This document shows positions 23,966 through 36,605 of a stretch of 64,000 bases of DNA, piece by piece. Each line of letters starts with the position of its first letter. The first letter of the stretch is position 1. The DNA comes from Bolinopsis microptera (lineage: Eukaryota > Ctenophora > Tentaculata > Lobata > Bolinopsidae). The translations under genes were made by a program, and so were the position numbers. Location of the stretch: the NCBI RefSeq assembly GCF_026151205.1, contig NC_087076.1:6376902-6440901 (forward strand). The letters are read 5' to 3'. The notes under the pieces were generated by a model. The model saw nothing but the letters and a program-made list of their open reading frames with translations. It did not search any database and was not told where the DNA came from.

Positions 23966-24842
23966 CTGTAACGTTTGAAGAATTTGTGAAAGTCGCAAAC
24001 CTGGCAAAAACATATTTGACTGCAATTATAGTTACTTATAACATACTAGCAGGAACCCGTTTAACCCTGAAGTGGTGTCAAGAATGAAGAGATCACAACA
24101 ATATTTATTTATTTAGTGATTTTGACACCACTTGGGGGTCCAAATTTCGGGACCTAAAGTTCTTATTCCTTGGCCAATTTTTAATTTCTTCGTACTGGTT
24201 AAAATGCCATAAAAGCATTCAAGCCAGCCAAAAAAGTTTCAATGATATATCTCTCACGGTTTTCGCGGAAAGTCGTGTTAAAGTTGATGTCGTTGTGTCA
24301 GTAAAATGGTAACAGATATATAAATGTCGTCTCGCTTTATATATCTAGTAAGATGATAAAGTGTCACTGATAAACCCATTAATTATAACAAATCAATGTC
24401 TATATCTTTTGTAAGACATTAGTAACTACTAGTTATTGATTATAATAAGTAACTAGTTATAGTTTGTTTAACTACAATTACCGGTGGTGACTGTACTAAA
24501 TGTACTCGATCTCTAAAGAGAAAGGTGCATAGTAGTTTGGGAGATATAAGCAATGTGTCACGTGTGTGTCACGTGTCACGTGTGTGTGTGTCACTGCAAC
24601 ACATCTCATCAAATCAGCTTGTCCCGACATGAGGTGCAATGATGATAAAAGACTACATAATGTAATATGTGCTGAAAGTAACATGTTTTAAGCGCACGTG
24701 CGCGTGGGCAGCACACGTGGGCAGCACCACCACACCGAATGTAATATTATAATATTGAATATTGAGTTTCCTCGGGGGGTTGCAGTGATGCTCTGGTTTC
24801 TAAATTAGTATTTCTAGTTATGTATTACGCAGTTCTGTGTTT
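23966..24842. other. No gene assigned
   Basis: AT-rich. Clustered CACGTG motifs occur near 24555-24585 and 24700-24720. A minus-strand frame after a TTACTTTCAG acceptor (about 24690 down to 24594, HITLCSLLSSLHLMSGQ) is a weak exon candidate whose phase does not fit the exon at 23817-23965. Confidence 0.25.
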
Positions 24843-25041
24843 CGGAACATACCTGTTACACTGGTTACTTGATATTGTACTTAGTATTATACGGAACATA
24901 TCCGTTACACTGGTTACTTGATATTGTACTTAGTATTATACGGAACATACCTGTTACACTGGTTACTTGATATTGTACTTAGTACTATACGGAACATACC
25001 TGTTACACTGGTTACTTGATATTGTTCTTAGTATTATACGG
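24843..25041. repeat. 49-bp tandem repeat, 4 copies
   Basis: The unit begins CGGAACATACCTGTTACACT and is repeated at 24843, 24892, 24941 and 24990, with a partial fifth copy at 25039. Copies differ by single bases. No gene is attached. Confidence 0.9.
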
Positions 25042-25478
25042 AATAAGATCGTAGTTAGAGTAGCTGTAAGTGTAACGTGGCTATTTAGATATTACATCCT
25101 CTCTCTCTCTACTTTAGTTAGGATCCAGCCTGTAATATGTAACACAATCGCATTTTCATTAAATAAATCATATTATTCTTAAATATTATACAATTTGTGA
25201 GATGTGTTGAGACAGCCCAATGTTGCTCTTTAAAGATTGTAGCTAAATTGGTTACATGTTACGGCTGTAACAGCGGGGGTTCAATGATAATAATATATTA
25301 TTTTGTACATATTATAAGTATTATATACTTGGTCGGCTATGTAGTCTGAGAGTACTAAATAGTAAATATGTTACAAAACATGAGACACCTAACAGAAGTA
25401 GTCGATATGTTGCGTTCTTTTATGTTAAAAAATGCACAAACATGTCACGTGTTCATTCTCCAGCTTGTGAAACGTAGC

Positions 25479-25481
<3 letters not shown>
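25042..25481. other. No gene seen
   Basis: AT-rich unique-looking sequence between two tandem repeats. Confidence 0.3.
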
Positions 25482-25534
<53 letters not shown>

Positions 25535-25546
25535 TGTGTGTGTGTG

Positions 25547-25599
<53 letters not shown>

Positions 25600-25602
25600 G
25601 TT
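25482..25602. repeat. (GT)n microsatellite
   Basis: About 120 bp of GT with a few interruptions (GAGT, GCGT, TTTG). Cys/Val and His/Thr frames over it are artefacts. Confidence 0.97.
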
Positions 25603-26126
25603 TTGCACAACACTGTTGTACATATTATATAACACCACACGATGTATGTATAATTTATGTATTCTTTGCATAGCAGGCTTGACACTAAGGCTTCGAACTA
25701 AATATATATTTTAGTTACTCAAAACCCGAATTTGTTGTCGACCATTTCCATGATTGGGCACCCATGATTTCGTTGGAACGTAAATTGCAGCAAGCAGCGC
25801 AAATAGTAATTTTAGTAAACCATGAATTAAAACTGCAATTTGGAATTTGGAATTTGAAATTTGGAATTTCACATTCTTTTAAAAATTATGCGCCGAATGT
25901 CGACAGTTTCATGAATAACACATTTTTCGTTACATACTTGTGTAACATTTTATTAAAACTTGGAAGGAACTTTTTTTAGAATACGTCTTTAAAACACGCT
26001 GGAATGTTAGGAAATATGGTAATTTAACCACGCATCCGATGAAGCCATAGTCATGTACTAGTAGTTTGTAGTACCTATAATACTGTTAGATACTTTACAG
26101 CACGGCTTGTTCATGTTTTCTACCGT
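25603..26126. other. No gene seen
   Basis: AT-rich. One short run of TTTGGAATTTGGAATTTG near 25840-25870 is a local tandem repeat. Confidence 0.3.
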
Positions 26127-26160
26127 AGTAATCCTCCTGTGGAGGTTAGTCTCTTAATAA

Positions 26161-26196
<36 letters not shown>

Positions 26197-26665
26197 GCCG
26201 GGGGGGGGGGGGTCCTCTAACGGGAGCTGTGGAGGTGAGTTTCTTAATAAGGGGGGGGGGGGGCCGGGGGGGTCCTCTAACAGGAGCTGTGGAGGTGAGT
26301 TTCTCAATAAGGGGGGGGGGGGGGGCGGGGGGAGGTCCTCTAACAGGAGCTGTGGAGGTGAGTTTATCAATAAGGGGGGGGGGGGGGGGGGGCGGGGGGA
26401 GGTCCTCTAACAGGAGCTGTGGAGGTGAGTCTCTCAATTAGGGGGGGGGGGGGGGCGGGGGGAGGTCCTCTAACAGGAGCTGTGGAGGTGAGTCTCTCAA
26501 TAAGGGGGGGGGGGGGAGGTCCTCTAACAGGAGCTGTGGAGGTGAGTCTCTCAATTAGGGGGGGGGGGGGCGGAGGTCCTCTAACAGGAGCTGTGGAGGT
26601 GAGTCTCTCAATAAGGGGGGGGGGGGGGGGGGGGGCGGGGGGAGGTCCTCTAGTAACAGGAGCTG
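26127..26665. repeat. Poly-G minisatellite with splice-like unit, about 8 copies
   Basis: Each unit of about 60-90 bp has a G-run of 10 to about 35, then TCCTCTAACAG, GAGCTGTGGAG, GTGAGTYTCTCAATAA and the next G-run. The spacer is almost invariant while the G-run varies in length. The order acceptor-like CTCTAACAG, 11 nt, donor-like GTGAGT repeats in every unit. A single related unit lies at 28036-28095. G-runs of this size can form quadruplexes. Glycine- or proline-rich frames over it are artefacts. Confidence 0.85.
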
Positions 26666-26949
26666 TGTACCCCTATCAAGATTCTAAAAAAAGTGCGATG
26701 AGATTGGATTTTGAGACTAAAAGTGCGATTTTCACGTGTCACGTGCAGTGGCGAAATGTACTCCCCCCCACCCCCCCCCTACCCAGCCTGCAAGATTTCT
26801 TGCCCCACAATTTATTCTCTATTTAAAAAGATTTCAGATTTCGCGAGTCCCTTTGTGAGCGAAATTGTAAGTATGTTGCTTTATGTCGCTCGAAAATTTA
26901 CGTGCGTATTTTTATGAAGTATATAGAGTTACATATTGTAAATCTGATA
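26666..26949. other. No gene seen
   Basis: Flank of the poly-G array. It has a short C-rich tract near 26763-26780 and no supported coding frame. Confidence 0.3.
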
Positions 26950-27023
26950 TGCCCATTGTAGCACAATGGTTTAGAGCGCGATCGCTTAACAGTTGACTCT
27001 GGTTCGAACCTCGTCGACGGTCA
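26950..27023 (+). other. tRNA-like sequence, probably SINE head or pseudo-tRNA
   Basis: An A-box-like TAGCACAATGG and a B-box-like GGTTCGAACCT are spaced as in a tRNA gene, but the presumed acceptor strands do not pair and no clear anticodon stem forms. It may be a decayed tRNA or a SINE promoter. No obvious SINE body follows. Confidence 0.35.
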
Positions 27024-28035
27024 TTTTTTTGGCAATTATTAATTATTTTACTAAAATTATCATCAGAGCACCTTGTAATTATATACTTTATCCGATAAAT
27101 TATACTGTTCGTACTTCAGCTAGAGAAGACTGGCATTTAAGGATTTGTCCGGGGAAGGCCTCGTTCGCACTAGAACATGTCAATTGTCAAATTATGGTAA
27201 ACGGATTTATCTGACCTAATGTTTGTTTTGTTTTAAGGCTAGAATTTAGAATGGAATCAATGTGATGAGGATCCAGAGTTAATTACCTGTTAGGATTAAT
27301 AAGTCAGTTCTACAGTTGAAAAGACCCTTTTTCAAACTTTTAATGAAGAAATATTCACTATGCCTAATAGGCATTTGCATTGCCTATGGCAGTATTAAGA
27401 ATACTCTGAGAAAGATTGAGTCGACTTTAGCCAGGAACAGTACCTTGAGATTTCGACCATTACCAGACCTCCTTTAATGGTAACCATGGTAACTATAGTA
27501 ACCACTGTTAATCTTGATCTTATAAACCGATTAATATCGACAACAACTAGTATCCTTTAAGACTTAGACAGTACAGAAAAGTAAGCCGTCAGAGTAACAC
27601 AACCAGTAATAATTCAAAACAATCAATACCAAAAGTACAATGACCATAAAAAGTCGGCTTGATGATAAAGACGAAGGGACCAGCAAGATGAGGAATATTA
27701 TTATGAAAATGTAAGCGCGCGACCGGATATGTAGTGCTGAAAGAGGGTGCCGAAATCTCGTGGTTAAACTCGCGATATTGGGGTGAGATTTATACTAAAC
27801 TCGTCAAAATCTCGCACTAATTGCGCGCGGCAAAGTTGTTATACTTTAACCACGTGATCTCACACCGCACTAAGTTCAGAATTTACAAAGTCTTAAGCAA
27901 ATTTTTGTGTCGCTTAAATCTTTTAAATTACATTTTTCTATTTTCTCACACATTCTTTTGTTAATTTTTTTCTATGTTTATTTTAAGATTTTGTGCGATG
28001 AGCCTGTCTCGCAATCTCACATGAATCTTGACCTG
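27024..28035. other. No gene seen
   Basis: AT-rich, with a short CG-containing stretch near 27715-27830 (GCGCGCGACCGG, GCGCGCGGC). No splice-bounded open frame is convincing. Confidence 0.3.
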
Positions 28036-28095
28036 GGGCTGTGTATCAATAAGGGGGGGGGGGGGGGGGGGGGGCCTCTAACAGGAGCTGTGTAT
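28036..28095. repeat. Single unit of the poly-G minisatellite
   Basis: TATCAATAAG, a G-run of about 24, then CCTCTAACAGGAGCTGTGTA: the same flanks as the 26.1-26.7 kb array, here as one copy. It may represent the ancestral unit. Confidence 0.7.
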
Positions 28096-29036
<941 letters not shown>

Positions 29037-31043
29037 ATAACACGACACCAGTTAGTGCATTCCACAACTCAGGAATGTCATATTAATATCGTTAGCCTTC
29101 TTCAATTAATTCGAATATTTCTCCCGACTGCTGCCATTATTTTGTGTATTTTTAGGAAGAGAGCGTCCTGTGCAGTGCAAGGTGAATTAATATTCAAATA
29201 TAAAATGTACATAATAATATAGTAGTGCAATAGGGTTAGATAGAATCCTCAATAAGTTAGAATTGTGGACCTGATGATAATATGATGATTACATCGGAAC
29301 ATTAAACAATAACACTACATAACTGCCTCCCTACCCTGAACAACATCACAACACACACATAACACAACATCACAACTGCTGTGATTTAACTTATTTAATA
29401 TGATGTAATGACGTGAGAAAGTAACCCCATACAAATCTCTCTCCAGAAAGTAGGCCCTTATACTCTAAAGGGCTGAGAAGGGGGAGGGGGGAGGGAGTCA
29501 GTATACAAAATACATACGTTGTATCTTATAAAATATCCATTAGCCAATGTTCCATACTTGAGACTTGTAACTTTTCAGATGGCATACTGTAACTACTCAT
29601 TTGACGATTCTGTCGCCAAAATTTAAAAATTCCATTTTTCGAGGACACACCCATTCAACATCGAATTGCGCATATTCGTGTTTGTGAACATGCTAGAAAC
29701 TTCATTTTTACATGTTGCACTTGCAATAGGTCATTAAATGTGGAATATGGTCTGGAAAGATGACGTGAAACGGATTTGAAATGACGAAGTTATCAAGCAA
29801 TTCATTTATCTCGGTAGCTAAATTGATTGGGTAATCATGTGATTATGTGCTACACTGCAAAAACTTAATTGGACTTTCTGCACGATTCACATGGGTGGAT
29901 CTAGTGTCAGCCCAATCATCTGATCCCACGTAATGAATAAACTCGTTCTGCTTGATATCTGAGTAGCTAGAGCTCCTATTTTCAGAACAAGTGTATTGGG
30001 ATGTAGGCCAAACACAATGCAAAACATTATGACTCGATCAAATCATTGAAAATATGTAAAGACGGTGAATTAGTCTATTTCAAAAGTTCAGTTTCATCAC
30101 AGGGGACACCTTTTTATATTAACGTCTTCCTTTATGCCTATTTAAAAAGTTCGCTTTTGGCTCACTTAATATGTTAGGTCACCTAGAAAGCTATCGAAAC
30201 GCAATTTTCCTATTAAGTCCAACTTGGTATTGCCCTGCACTCCGCGGAATTTAAAGTATTTTCCGGGGTATAGGTTCGTAATTTACAGTTTTGAGGAGAA
30301 GAAATGTACGGGTATATAGTGTATTGGGTGTCGATTGTTGAGGAAAGCGTGAATTCTCCTCCTGATTGTTCTGAGCAGTATGCTCACTATGCATCAATTA
30401 TTTATGGATATTCCATGTACTGTTTTTGGGAACGAAATACTCAATTCACACTCTACAAAACACATGTATAACAATATTATGTAATTATTATTATTACACC
30501 TAATTTGCTCATATATTCTATTTTGATTCCGGCAAAACCCGTCACTTGAATTTACTCAACGCTATTTCATTCTTAGTCACATTTTGACATAACAGCAAAT
30601 TAAGGTAAATGGTATAATATTTGTTGTTGTCAACGATCTGGCCGAATGTATACATAACAAGCTGTCACGTGAGCCATGTACAAGTCAGTTGGTCACGTGC
30701 CTTTTAACTGTAACTAGGCAACGTCACGTGATTTTAATTGTAACTAGGCAGTAGAATGGGTGCTTCCTGTGTCAGGAGTAAAGAAAACACTGCTCGCTCG
30801 ATACTACCTGCTCTTTGTACATATAATGAGCGTTGTTATTACTGTACACACCTCTTGTAATCTTGTTACCGTTTTAGAGGACTGAATCTTTTCTTCTTTC
30901 TACCTTTTAAAAAAATCGGTTTACACCTACAGTTCTTTTCTTTTCTGCATAATGTTATATTTCATAATATTTCGAGAGTGCAGCCCGAAATGTTCACAGT
31001 TTATAATACGCAGTCTGCAGATTACAACAATTAATTGGCCTAA
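29037..31043. other. Noncoding AT-rich stretch; one microexon candidate
   Basis: No gene seen over about 2 kb. CACGTGA motifs cluster at 30664-30735. The candidate microexon at 29156-29181 is listed separately. Confidence 0.3.
29156..29181 (+). CDS. Candidate 26-nt microexon
   Basis: Acceptor GTGTATTTTTAG and donor GTGAAT bracket 26 nt, which read EESVLCSA in phase 0. No flanking exon with matching phase was found. Probably chance unless transcript data support it. Confidence 0.15.
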
Positions 31044-32740
31044 CACCCTGCAACACCCACTAACACCCTGCAACACCCACTAACACCCTGCAACACCCAC
31101 TAACACCCTGCAACACCCACTAACACCCTACTACTACTACTACTATGTCGGAGCTAAGTCCGATCTACGCCAGAAAACCCCCTCCATATATCCCTGTCCC
31201 GCATCAGGGTTCGCAGTTCCTCTTTAGAGTTTGTCCCAACTTCCTTCAGTAACATAGACAAGTAGCTTTGTCTTGGTCGGCCTTGCTGTGCTCTACCGTG
31301 CGTAGGTTCCCATAAGACTAAATCACTGGCAAGTAGCTCAGGATGTCGGATGCAGTGTCCCGCCATTTTTAATCTCCTGCTTCGTAACTTGTTTGACAGC
31401 CTTGGGAGGCTACCATACAAAGTTATATTGCTGACCTTGTCCTTCCATGAGATACCCAGCACCATACGCAACATCTTTGTGTATGTCCCGTCCAAACTTT
31501 TCTCTTGAGCCTTTGTCAGTGTCCAGGTTTCTGATCCGTAGAGCAGCACTAACACCCTGCAACACCCAATAACACCCTGCAACACCCACTAACACCCTGC
31601 AACACCCACTAACACCCTGCAACACCCACTAACACCCTGCAACACCCACTGACACCCTGCAACACCCACTACTAACACCCTGCAACACCCAGCAACACCC
31701 TGCAACACCCTGCAACACCCACTAACACCCTGCAACACCCACTAACACCCTGCAACACCCACTACTAACACCCTGCAACACCCACTACTAACACCCTGCA
31801 ACACCCACTAACACCCTACAACACCGTACCCACTACTAACACCCTGCAACACCCACCACTAACACCCTGCAACACCCACTACTAACACCCTGCAACACCC
31901 ACTAACACCCTGCAACACCCACTACTAACACCCTGCAACACCCACTTACACCCTGAAACACCCACTACTAACACCCTGCAACACCCACTAACACCCTGCA
32001 ACACCCTGCAACACCCATTACTAACACCCTGCAACACCCACTAACACCCTGCAACACCCACTACTAACACCCTGCAACACCCACTAACACCCTACAACAC
32101 CCACTACTAACACCCACTAACACCCTGCAACACCCACTAACACCCTGCAACACCCACTACTAACACCCTGCAACACCCACTAACACCCTGCAACACCCAC
32201 TAACACCCTACAACACCCAATACTAACACCCACTAACACCCTGCAACACCCACTAACACCCTACAACACCCACTACTAACACCCTGCAACACCCACTAAC
32301 ACCCTACAACACCCACTACTAACACCCACTAACACCCTGCAACACCCACTAACACCCTGCAACACCCACTAACACCCTGCAACACCCACTAACACCCTAC
32401 AACACCCACTACTAACACCCTGCAACACCCACTACTAACACCCTGCAACACCCACTAACACCATGCAACACCCTGCAACACCCTGCAACCCTGCAACACC
32501 CACTAACACCCTGCAACACCCACTAACACCCTACAACACCCAATACTAACACCCACTAACACCCTGCAACACCCACTAACACCCTGCAACACCCACTAAC
32601 ACCCTACAACACCCACTACTAACACCCTGCAACACCCACTAACACCCTACAACACCCACTACAAACACCCACTAACACCCTGCAACACCCACTACTAACA
32701 CCCTGCAACACCCACTAACACCCTGCAACACCCACTACCC
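31044..32740. repeat. CAACACCCACTAACACCCTG minisatellite, about 1.3 kb of repeat
   Basis: Roughly 20-bp units alternate CACTAACACCCTG and CAACACC with extra ACTA triplets; this is a higher-order, unequal-crossover style array. The minus strand carries regularly spaced GGG triplets (GGGTGTTGCAGGGTGTTAG), which could fold into quadruplexes. A LINE fragment interrupts the array at about 31130-31547. Confidence 0.9.
31130..31547 (-). mobile_element. 5'-truncated LINE inside the minisatellite
   Basis: The minus-strand frame reads LLYGSETWTLTKAQEKSLDG, MLRMVLGISWKDKV, RRLKMAGHCIRHPELLASD and the GRAQQGRPRQSYL block to a stop at 31154. This is the C-terminal end of a non-LTR reverse transcriptase. 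The 3' tail is (TAG)n on the minus strand (CTACTACTA at 31129-31145), a simple-repeat tail as in several LINE clades. Minisatellite units resume on both sides, so the element inserted into the array. The catalytic motifs are absent. Confidence 0.85.
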
Positions 32741-32867
32741 TCCCCACTGGCTTCCCTTAACATGAACCTGACCTAGAGATGAGCTCTTATCACGTGATAT
32801 AAACACGTGACCCCACAACACCCCGCTAGTCACGAGAGCAGTGTAGCTGGGGGAGCATGATGGAGGG
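32741..32867 (+). promoter_or_regulatory. 5' flank and leader of the TBC gene, with CACGTG boxes and a uORF
   Basis: Two CACGTG motifs (32791-32796, 32804-32809) lie about 60-75 bp before the start codon. A four-codon upstream ORF (ATG at 32857) ends with TGA at 32869-32871, overlapping the main ATG (32868) as ATGA. No TATA box is evident. The transcription start is unknown. Confidence 0.4.
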
Positions 32868-35800
32868 ATGAGTCAGATAAGCTGGACTGATGAAGAGGAT
32901 TTAGATAACGAAGATTTGGACTGTTTGCCGCATTCCGGCAATGTTTTTATAGACACCCGGTATAAGCGCCGCTCAACCTGGTCCTTGGGCTCTGCTTCAT
33001 CTGCTAATGTTTGGGAGTCACGTGGTGAATAATATTAGGGTGGAATAAGTTAAAATTAGATTAATTAAGAACGTTTATTATATTATGTGTGCCAACTTTC
33101 AACTGGAGTTGCATAACTGGAATTCCAACGGGTCATGCATTTCACGTTTCATACACAAAAATTGTTTTTACAGTATAAATTCAAAACCTTTGACCACACT
33201 ATGAGATGATTATCAATACAAACATTAAATCATATTCAGCTCGAAATGTGTGTCTTAATGTGTCTTAACTGTGGTTAAGTCTTTAAGTCTTAAATGTATA
33301 ACTTTAGTTATACAGATTTTAAAACGCATCTTTATTCCTGTCATCCTACAGCTTACATCTTAAGATACAATAACAAATGGGCCACTTTACTAGCAAGATA
33401 CTCGTGTACATTGGGCATCGTATGATGAAGCGTTATTTAACTGTGTGTATCGCCTACCTAGCACTAGTAGTAGTAGTACCTATTTAGCAAGCCACACTTC
33501 AGCCCCTTGTTGGCTAACTCTGAAGTTAGAACTTCATATATTGACTCCATAATACAACTTGGTACTGCACCTCCTATTGCTGTTCTACAATTATAGCTCT
33601 GTTGCCTTTATTTCACCTTTATTTCACCTTTATTTCACATTTATTTCACCTTTATTTCACCTTTATTTCACCTTTATTTCACCTTTATTTCACCTTTATT
33701 TCACTAACGTCACCTAAACGGGCTCAATAAAAATTCTGCCCCAGAAACGTCACCTAATGCCCCATTCAAAATACTTAAAATTTTTGCGTCATGGATATCG
33801 CATGTGCGTCAAGTCTGTTGTAAAAAGTCTGAACTCATAAAAACAAAATTCAAAATAAAGACGTATTGTTGGGGCTTTTGTGGACCACGCCTTATCTCAT
33901 CATCAAAGTCATTCATCAAAAGAGCTTGCTTTTCAGTGGCGGACATTGCACAATCATGGCTCTTAAATCTTCAAACATGACACAATATATCATATTATGC
34001 ATATAATATGAAAAGTTACCTCTGAGTTTCTAAATCGCACGATATTTCAGATCCTGCGCTGTTGGCGCGCGCTAACTTCGATTCCAATTCCTACGACGCT
34101 GAAAGGGAAAGGGAAAGGGCTGAGGAGAGGGAACGTATATTTGAACGATACACTCAGGTAACTGCCTAATTTAAAACATTTCATTTTAAACAGTTAACCA
34201 GCAGTCTTGAGACACGTGCTTTGAGAAGTGGCTATTATTGAGACTTAAGAAAGTATTAGTACAAGAATAGGTATTTATTTATAGCCATTGTTTAACGTTT
34301 ATTGTTTATAAGCCATGGATCCATTGTTTTTTTCTTTGCTAAGTCTAATGAAGCGGGGTATTTCGACTATCATGAATTGTCATCAAAATATCTGTGAAAA
34401 GGCACTCCACACTCAATATCTAATCGTCAGTTGAGCATCTGTTTATTCTGTTTCTATTTTTATCTCATTTGGTAGAATTGTAATTGTTTCAGGGTCGTAG
34501 CAGAACAGATGATATCGAGCCATGGGAGGAACCAAACTTCTCACATTACATGAAGAAAGATCGGTATGGTTTCATCCAGTAAGTTCTCTCTTTTTTGTTA
34601 CGTTTTTGAATGTTGGTAATCCGGTTCGTCTACATAATATCCCGTACAGAGCAAAGCCTGCGTTACGAAGTCTATGATCTGAAATATTTTTATGGAACGC
34701 GCGAATATTTTTGTTCTATACGAACGCAACGTTCACGCCAGTATTTTTTGCATCAAACGTAGAATTAAAGTTTGTTATTGCATTTATTTTCGTCACCACT
34801 TCTGGACTAACAATAACCAAAATACAGTGAAAAGCCTATTCCCATGGAGCCGTTGGACAAAAAGTCGCTCGAGAAGAAGCAGATAAAGGAGAAGAAATGG
34901 CTACGGATGGTGAAACATTGGCAAGAGACCAATCGAGTACCCGAAGATCTTAAATCTCGGATCTGGAAGGGGTGCCCTGATTCTCTGCGGGGACAGGTGT
35001 GGCCCCTCATGCTTAGGATTAGGGAGATTAAACAATCGAACGAAAAGACACACGGTCCCAATATGTATGAGGTAAGTTTGAGCACCGGAAGTATTTATTA
35101 TAATTGTTCATAGTTCGTTCCATTCTATTTCACCGAAGATAGTAGTTTAAGTAGTATTACAGTGTAAAGTGCACAGTCTCTGGAATTAAAACTTAAATAC
35201 TTCCTTACGATTCATCCAATTAAAACACCTTTCTAGAGAATGAAGGAGAAAGCACGACGAAAATCCCCCGATATCAGACAGATTGATCTAGATGTTCATC
35301 GGACGTACAGAAATCACGAGATGTTCCAATTGAAATATGGCGTCATGTGAGTGAACCTTCAACTGATGAAGATTGAGACTTTATTTTGAGATGCCACATG
35401 ATTTACAAGCAGAATGCATTCACAAAAACCACCGTCAACCCGTAAAGCATCTTGTTCATAAAATCATGCGATTCCGAACCCAAGTGAGCATTGCTGCCAT
35501 GTTTTGGCAACCTTTTGGCCTTTTAATATTGGTTTACAAATTTGTGTCTGTATTCATTATTCAAGGGACATTTGAGACCAAACTACCCTATCAGGCAACA
35601 GAAGCTATTCTACGTCTTGGCAGGATACTCCATGTTCAACAAGGAAGTTGGTTACTGTCAGGGTATGGCCAATGTAGTGGCTCTAATGCTCATGTACCTT
35701 CACGAAGAAGAAGACGCGTTCTGGGCTCTGACCTCTCTGTTACGTGGGGAACGTTACAAAATGAACGACTTCTTTACACCTCGACTCCCCAAGCTCTTCA

Positions 35801-36583
35801 GATGCCTCGATCATCACATGGTTCTTAGAAAAAAGTTCATTCCCTCGGTACACAAGCACTTAAAGAAGCTTCAATACGAACCGACTTTGTATGCCACTAA
35901 ATGGTTTTTGCAATGTTATCTCGACAAACTACCATTCTCTCTAGCGCTCCGAGTTTGGGATATCTTTCTGCTTGAAGGAGAGGAAATAGAAACTGCCATG
36001 GCCATAGCTATATTAAGAACTTTCAAAAAAACTCTCATCAAGCAAAACGACGAACAGCTCAACGACTTTTTGTGTCGATTGTGTGAAAGTCAAGTGAGTT
36101 GCTTTTTTAAAAAACTCATTCGTTTCTAACTTTTCGCCGCTTATAAATTGCTGTGCAACTTGACGTATATGAAGTTGCTAAAAACCTGATTGTTTTCTAA
36201 AGATTCTAAGCTGACAAATTATTTTTGTCTGACAACAATCATTGCGGCAAACCCATTTTCAGCAGAGCTTGATATTTAATATAATGGGAGCCTAATTTAT
36301 GAGAGACTAATTTTTGTTGTTTTTAAAGTTCTTACTTAATGAGAAACATTAATTTCAGTTGGACGAGGAGAAGATTATAGACAATCTTTCGGAGGTTCTT
36401 TTAGATCTCCGGAGACAACGAATGTCACATCTTCCCAAAGAGAAGATTATCGAAGAACTAAAACCTTCCGAGTCTTTATCCACTCTTCCTTCTAATAAAA
36501 AGGTTAAAAAGAAGAAAAAGAACCGTGACATGAATAACGGGGGGACCAACACCTTGCCCAGCATGCACATGACTTCATTGTGA
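32868..36583 (+). CDS. TBC-domain Rab GTPase-activating protein, USP6NL/RN-tre type
   Basis: Seven exons: 32868-33024, 34051-34157, 34493-34578, 34828-35071, 35237-35346, 35595-36093 and 36359-36583. All introns are GT-AG and phases match throughout, giving 475 residues. A 52-residue acidic/Ser-rich N-terminus is followed by a charged helix ([18 protein letters not shown]), the family-typical [11 protein letters not shown] and DRYGFI segment, and the TBC domain (about 168-370). The domain carries [17 protein letters not shown], the arginine finger in IDLDVHRT (R220) and the glutamine finger in VGYCQGMA (Q257). Such proteins stimulate GTP hydrolysis by Rab GTPases in endocytic traffic; RN-tre acts on Rab5/Rab43-type Rabs. 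Both catalytic residues are present, so it should be active. The C-terminus is short and lysine-rich ([11 protein letters not shown]) compared with the roughly 830-residue vertebrate protein. The substrate Rab is unknown. Confidence 0.88.
33601..33705. repeat. 11-bp tandem repeat in intron 1 of the TBC gene
   Basis: About nine units of CCTTTATTTCA, one with an A variant. Intronic, with no sign of function. Confidence 0.85.
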
Positions 36584-36605
36584 TATTTAGTGTTTATTCT
36601 TATAG

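Noticed and set aside
25368-25714. Cys/Val and His/Thr open frames
   Set aside because: Products of the (GT)n microsatellite.
26120-26826. Glycine-rich and formin-like proline-rich open frames
   Set aside because: Translations of the poly-G minisatellite; all frames are open because the units lack stops.
26950-27023. Functional tRNA gene
   Set aside because: A and B boxes are present but the acceptor strands do not pair and no anticodon stem is clear.
34807-35085. Minus-strand frame over TBC exon 4
   Set aside because: Shadow of a well-supported plus-strand exon.
35373-35828. 151-codon frame in the TBC region
   Set aside because: Out of frame with the conserved TBC domain; it reads through intron 5 and antiphase exon 6.
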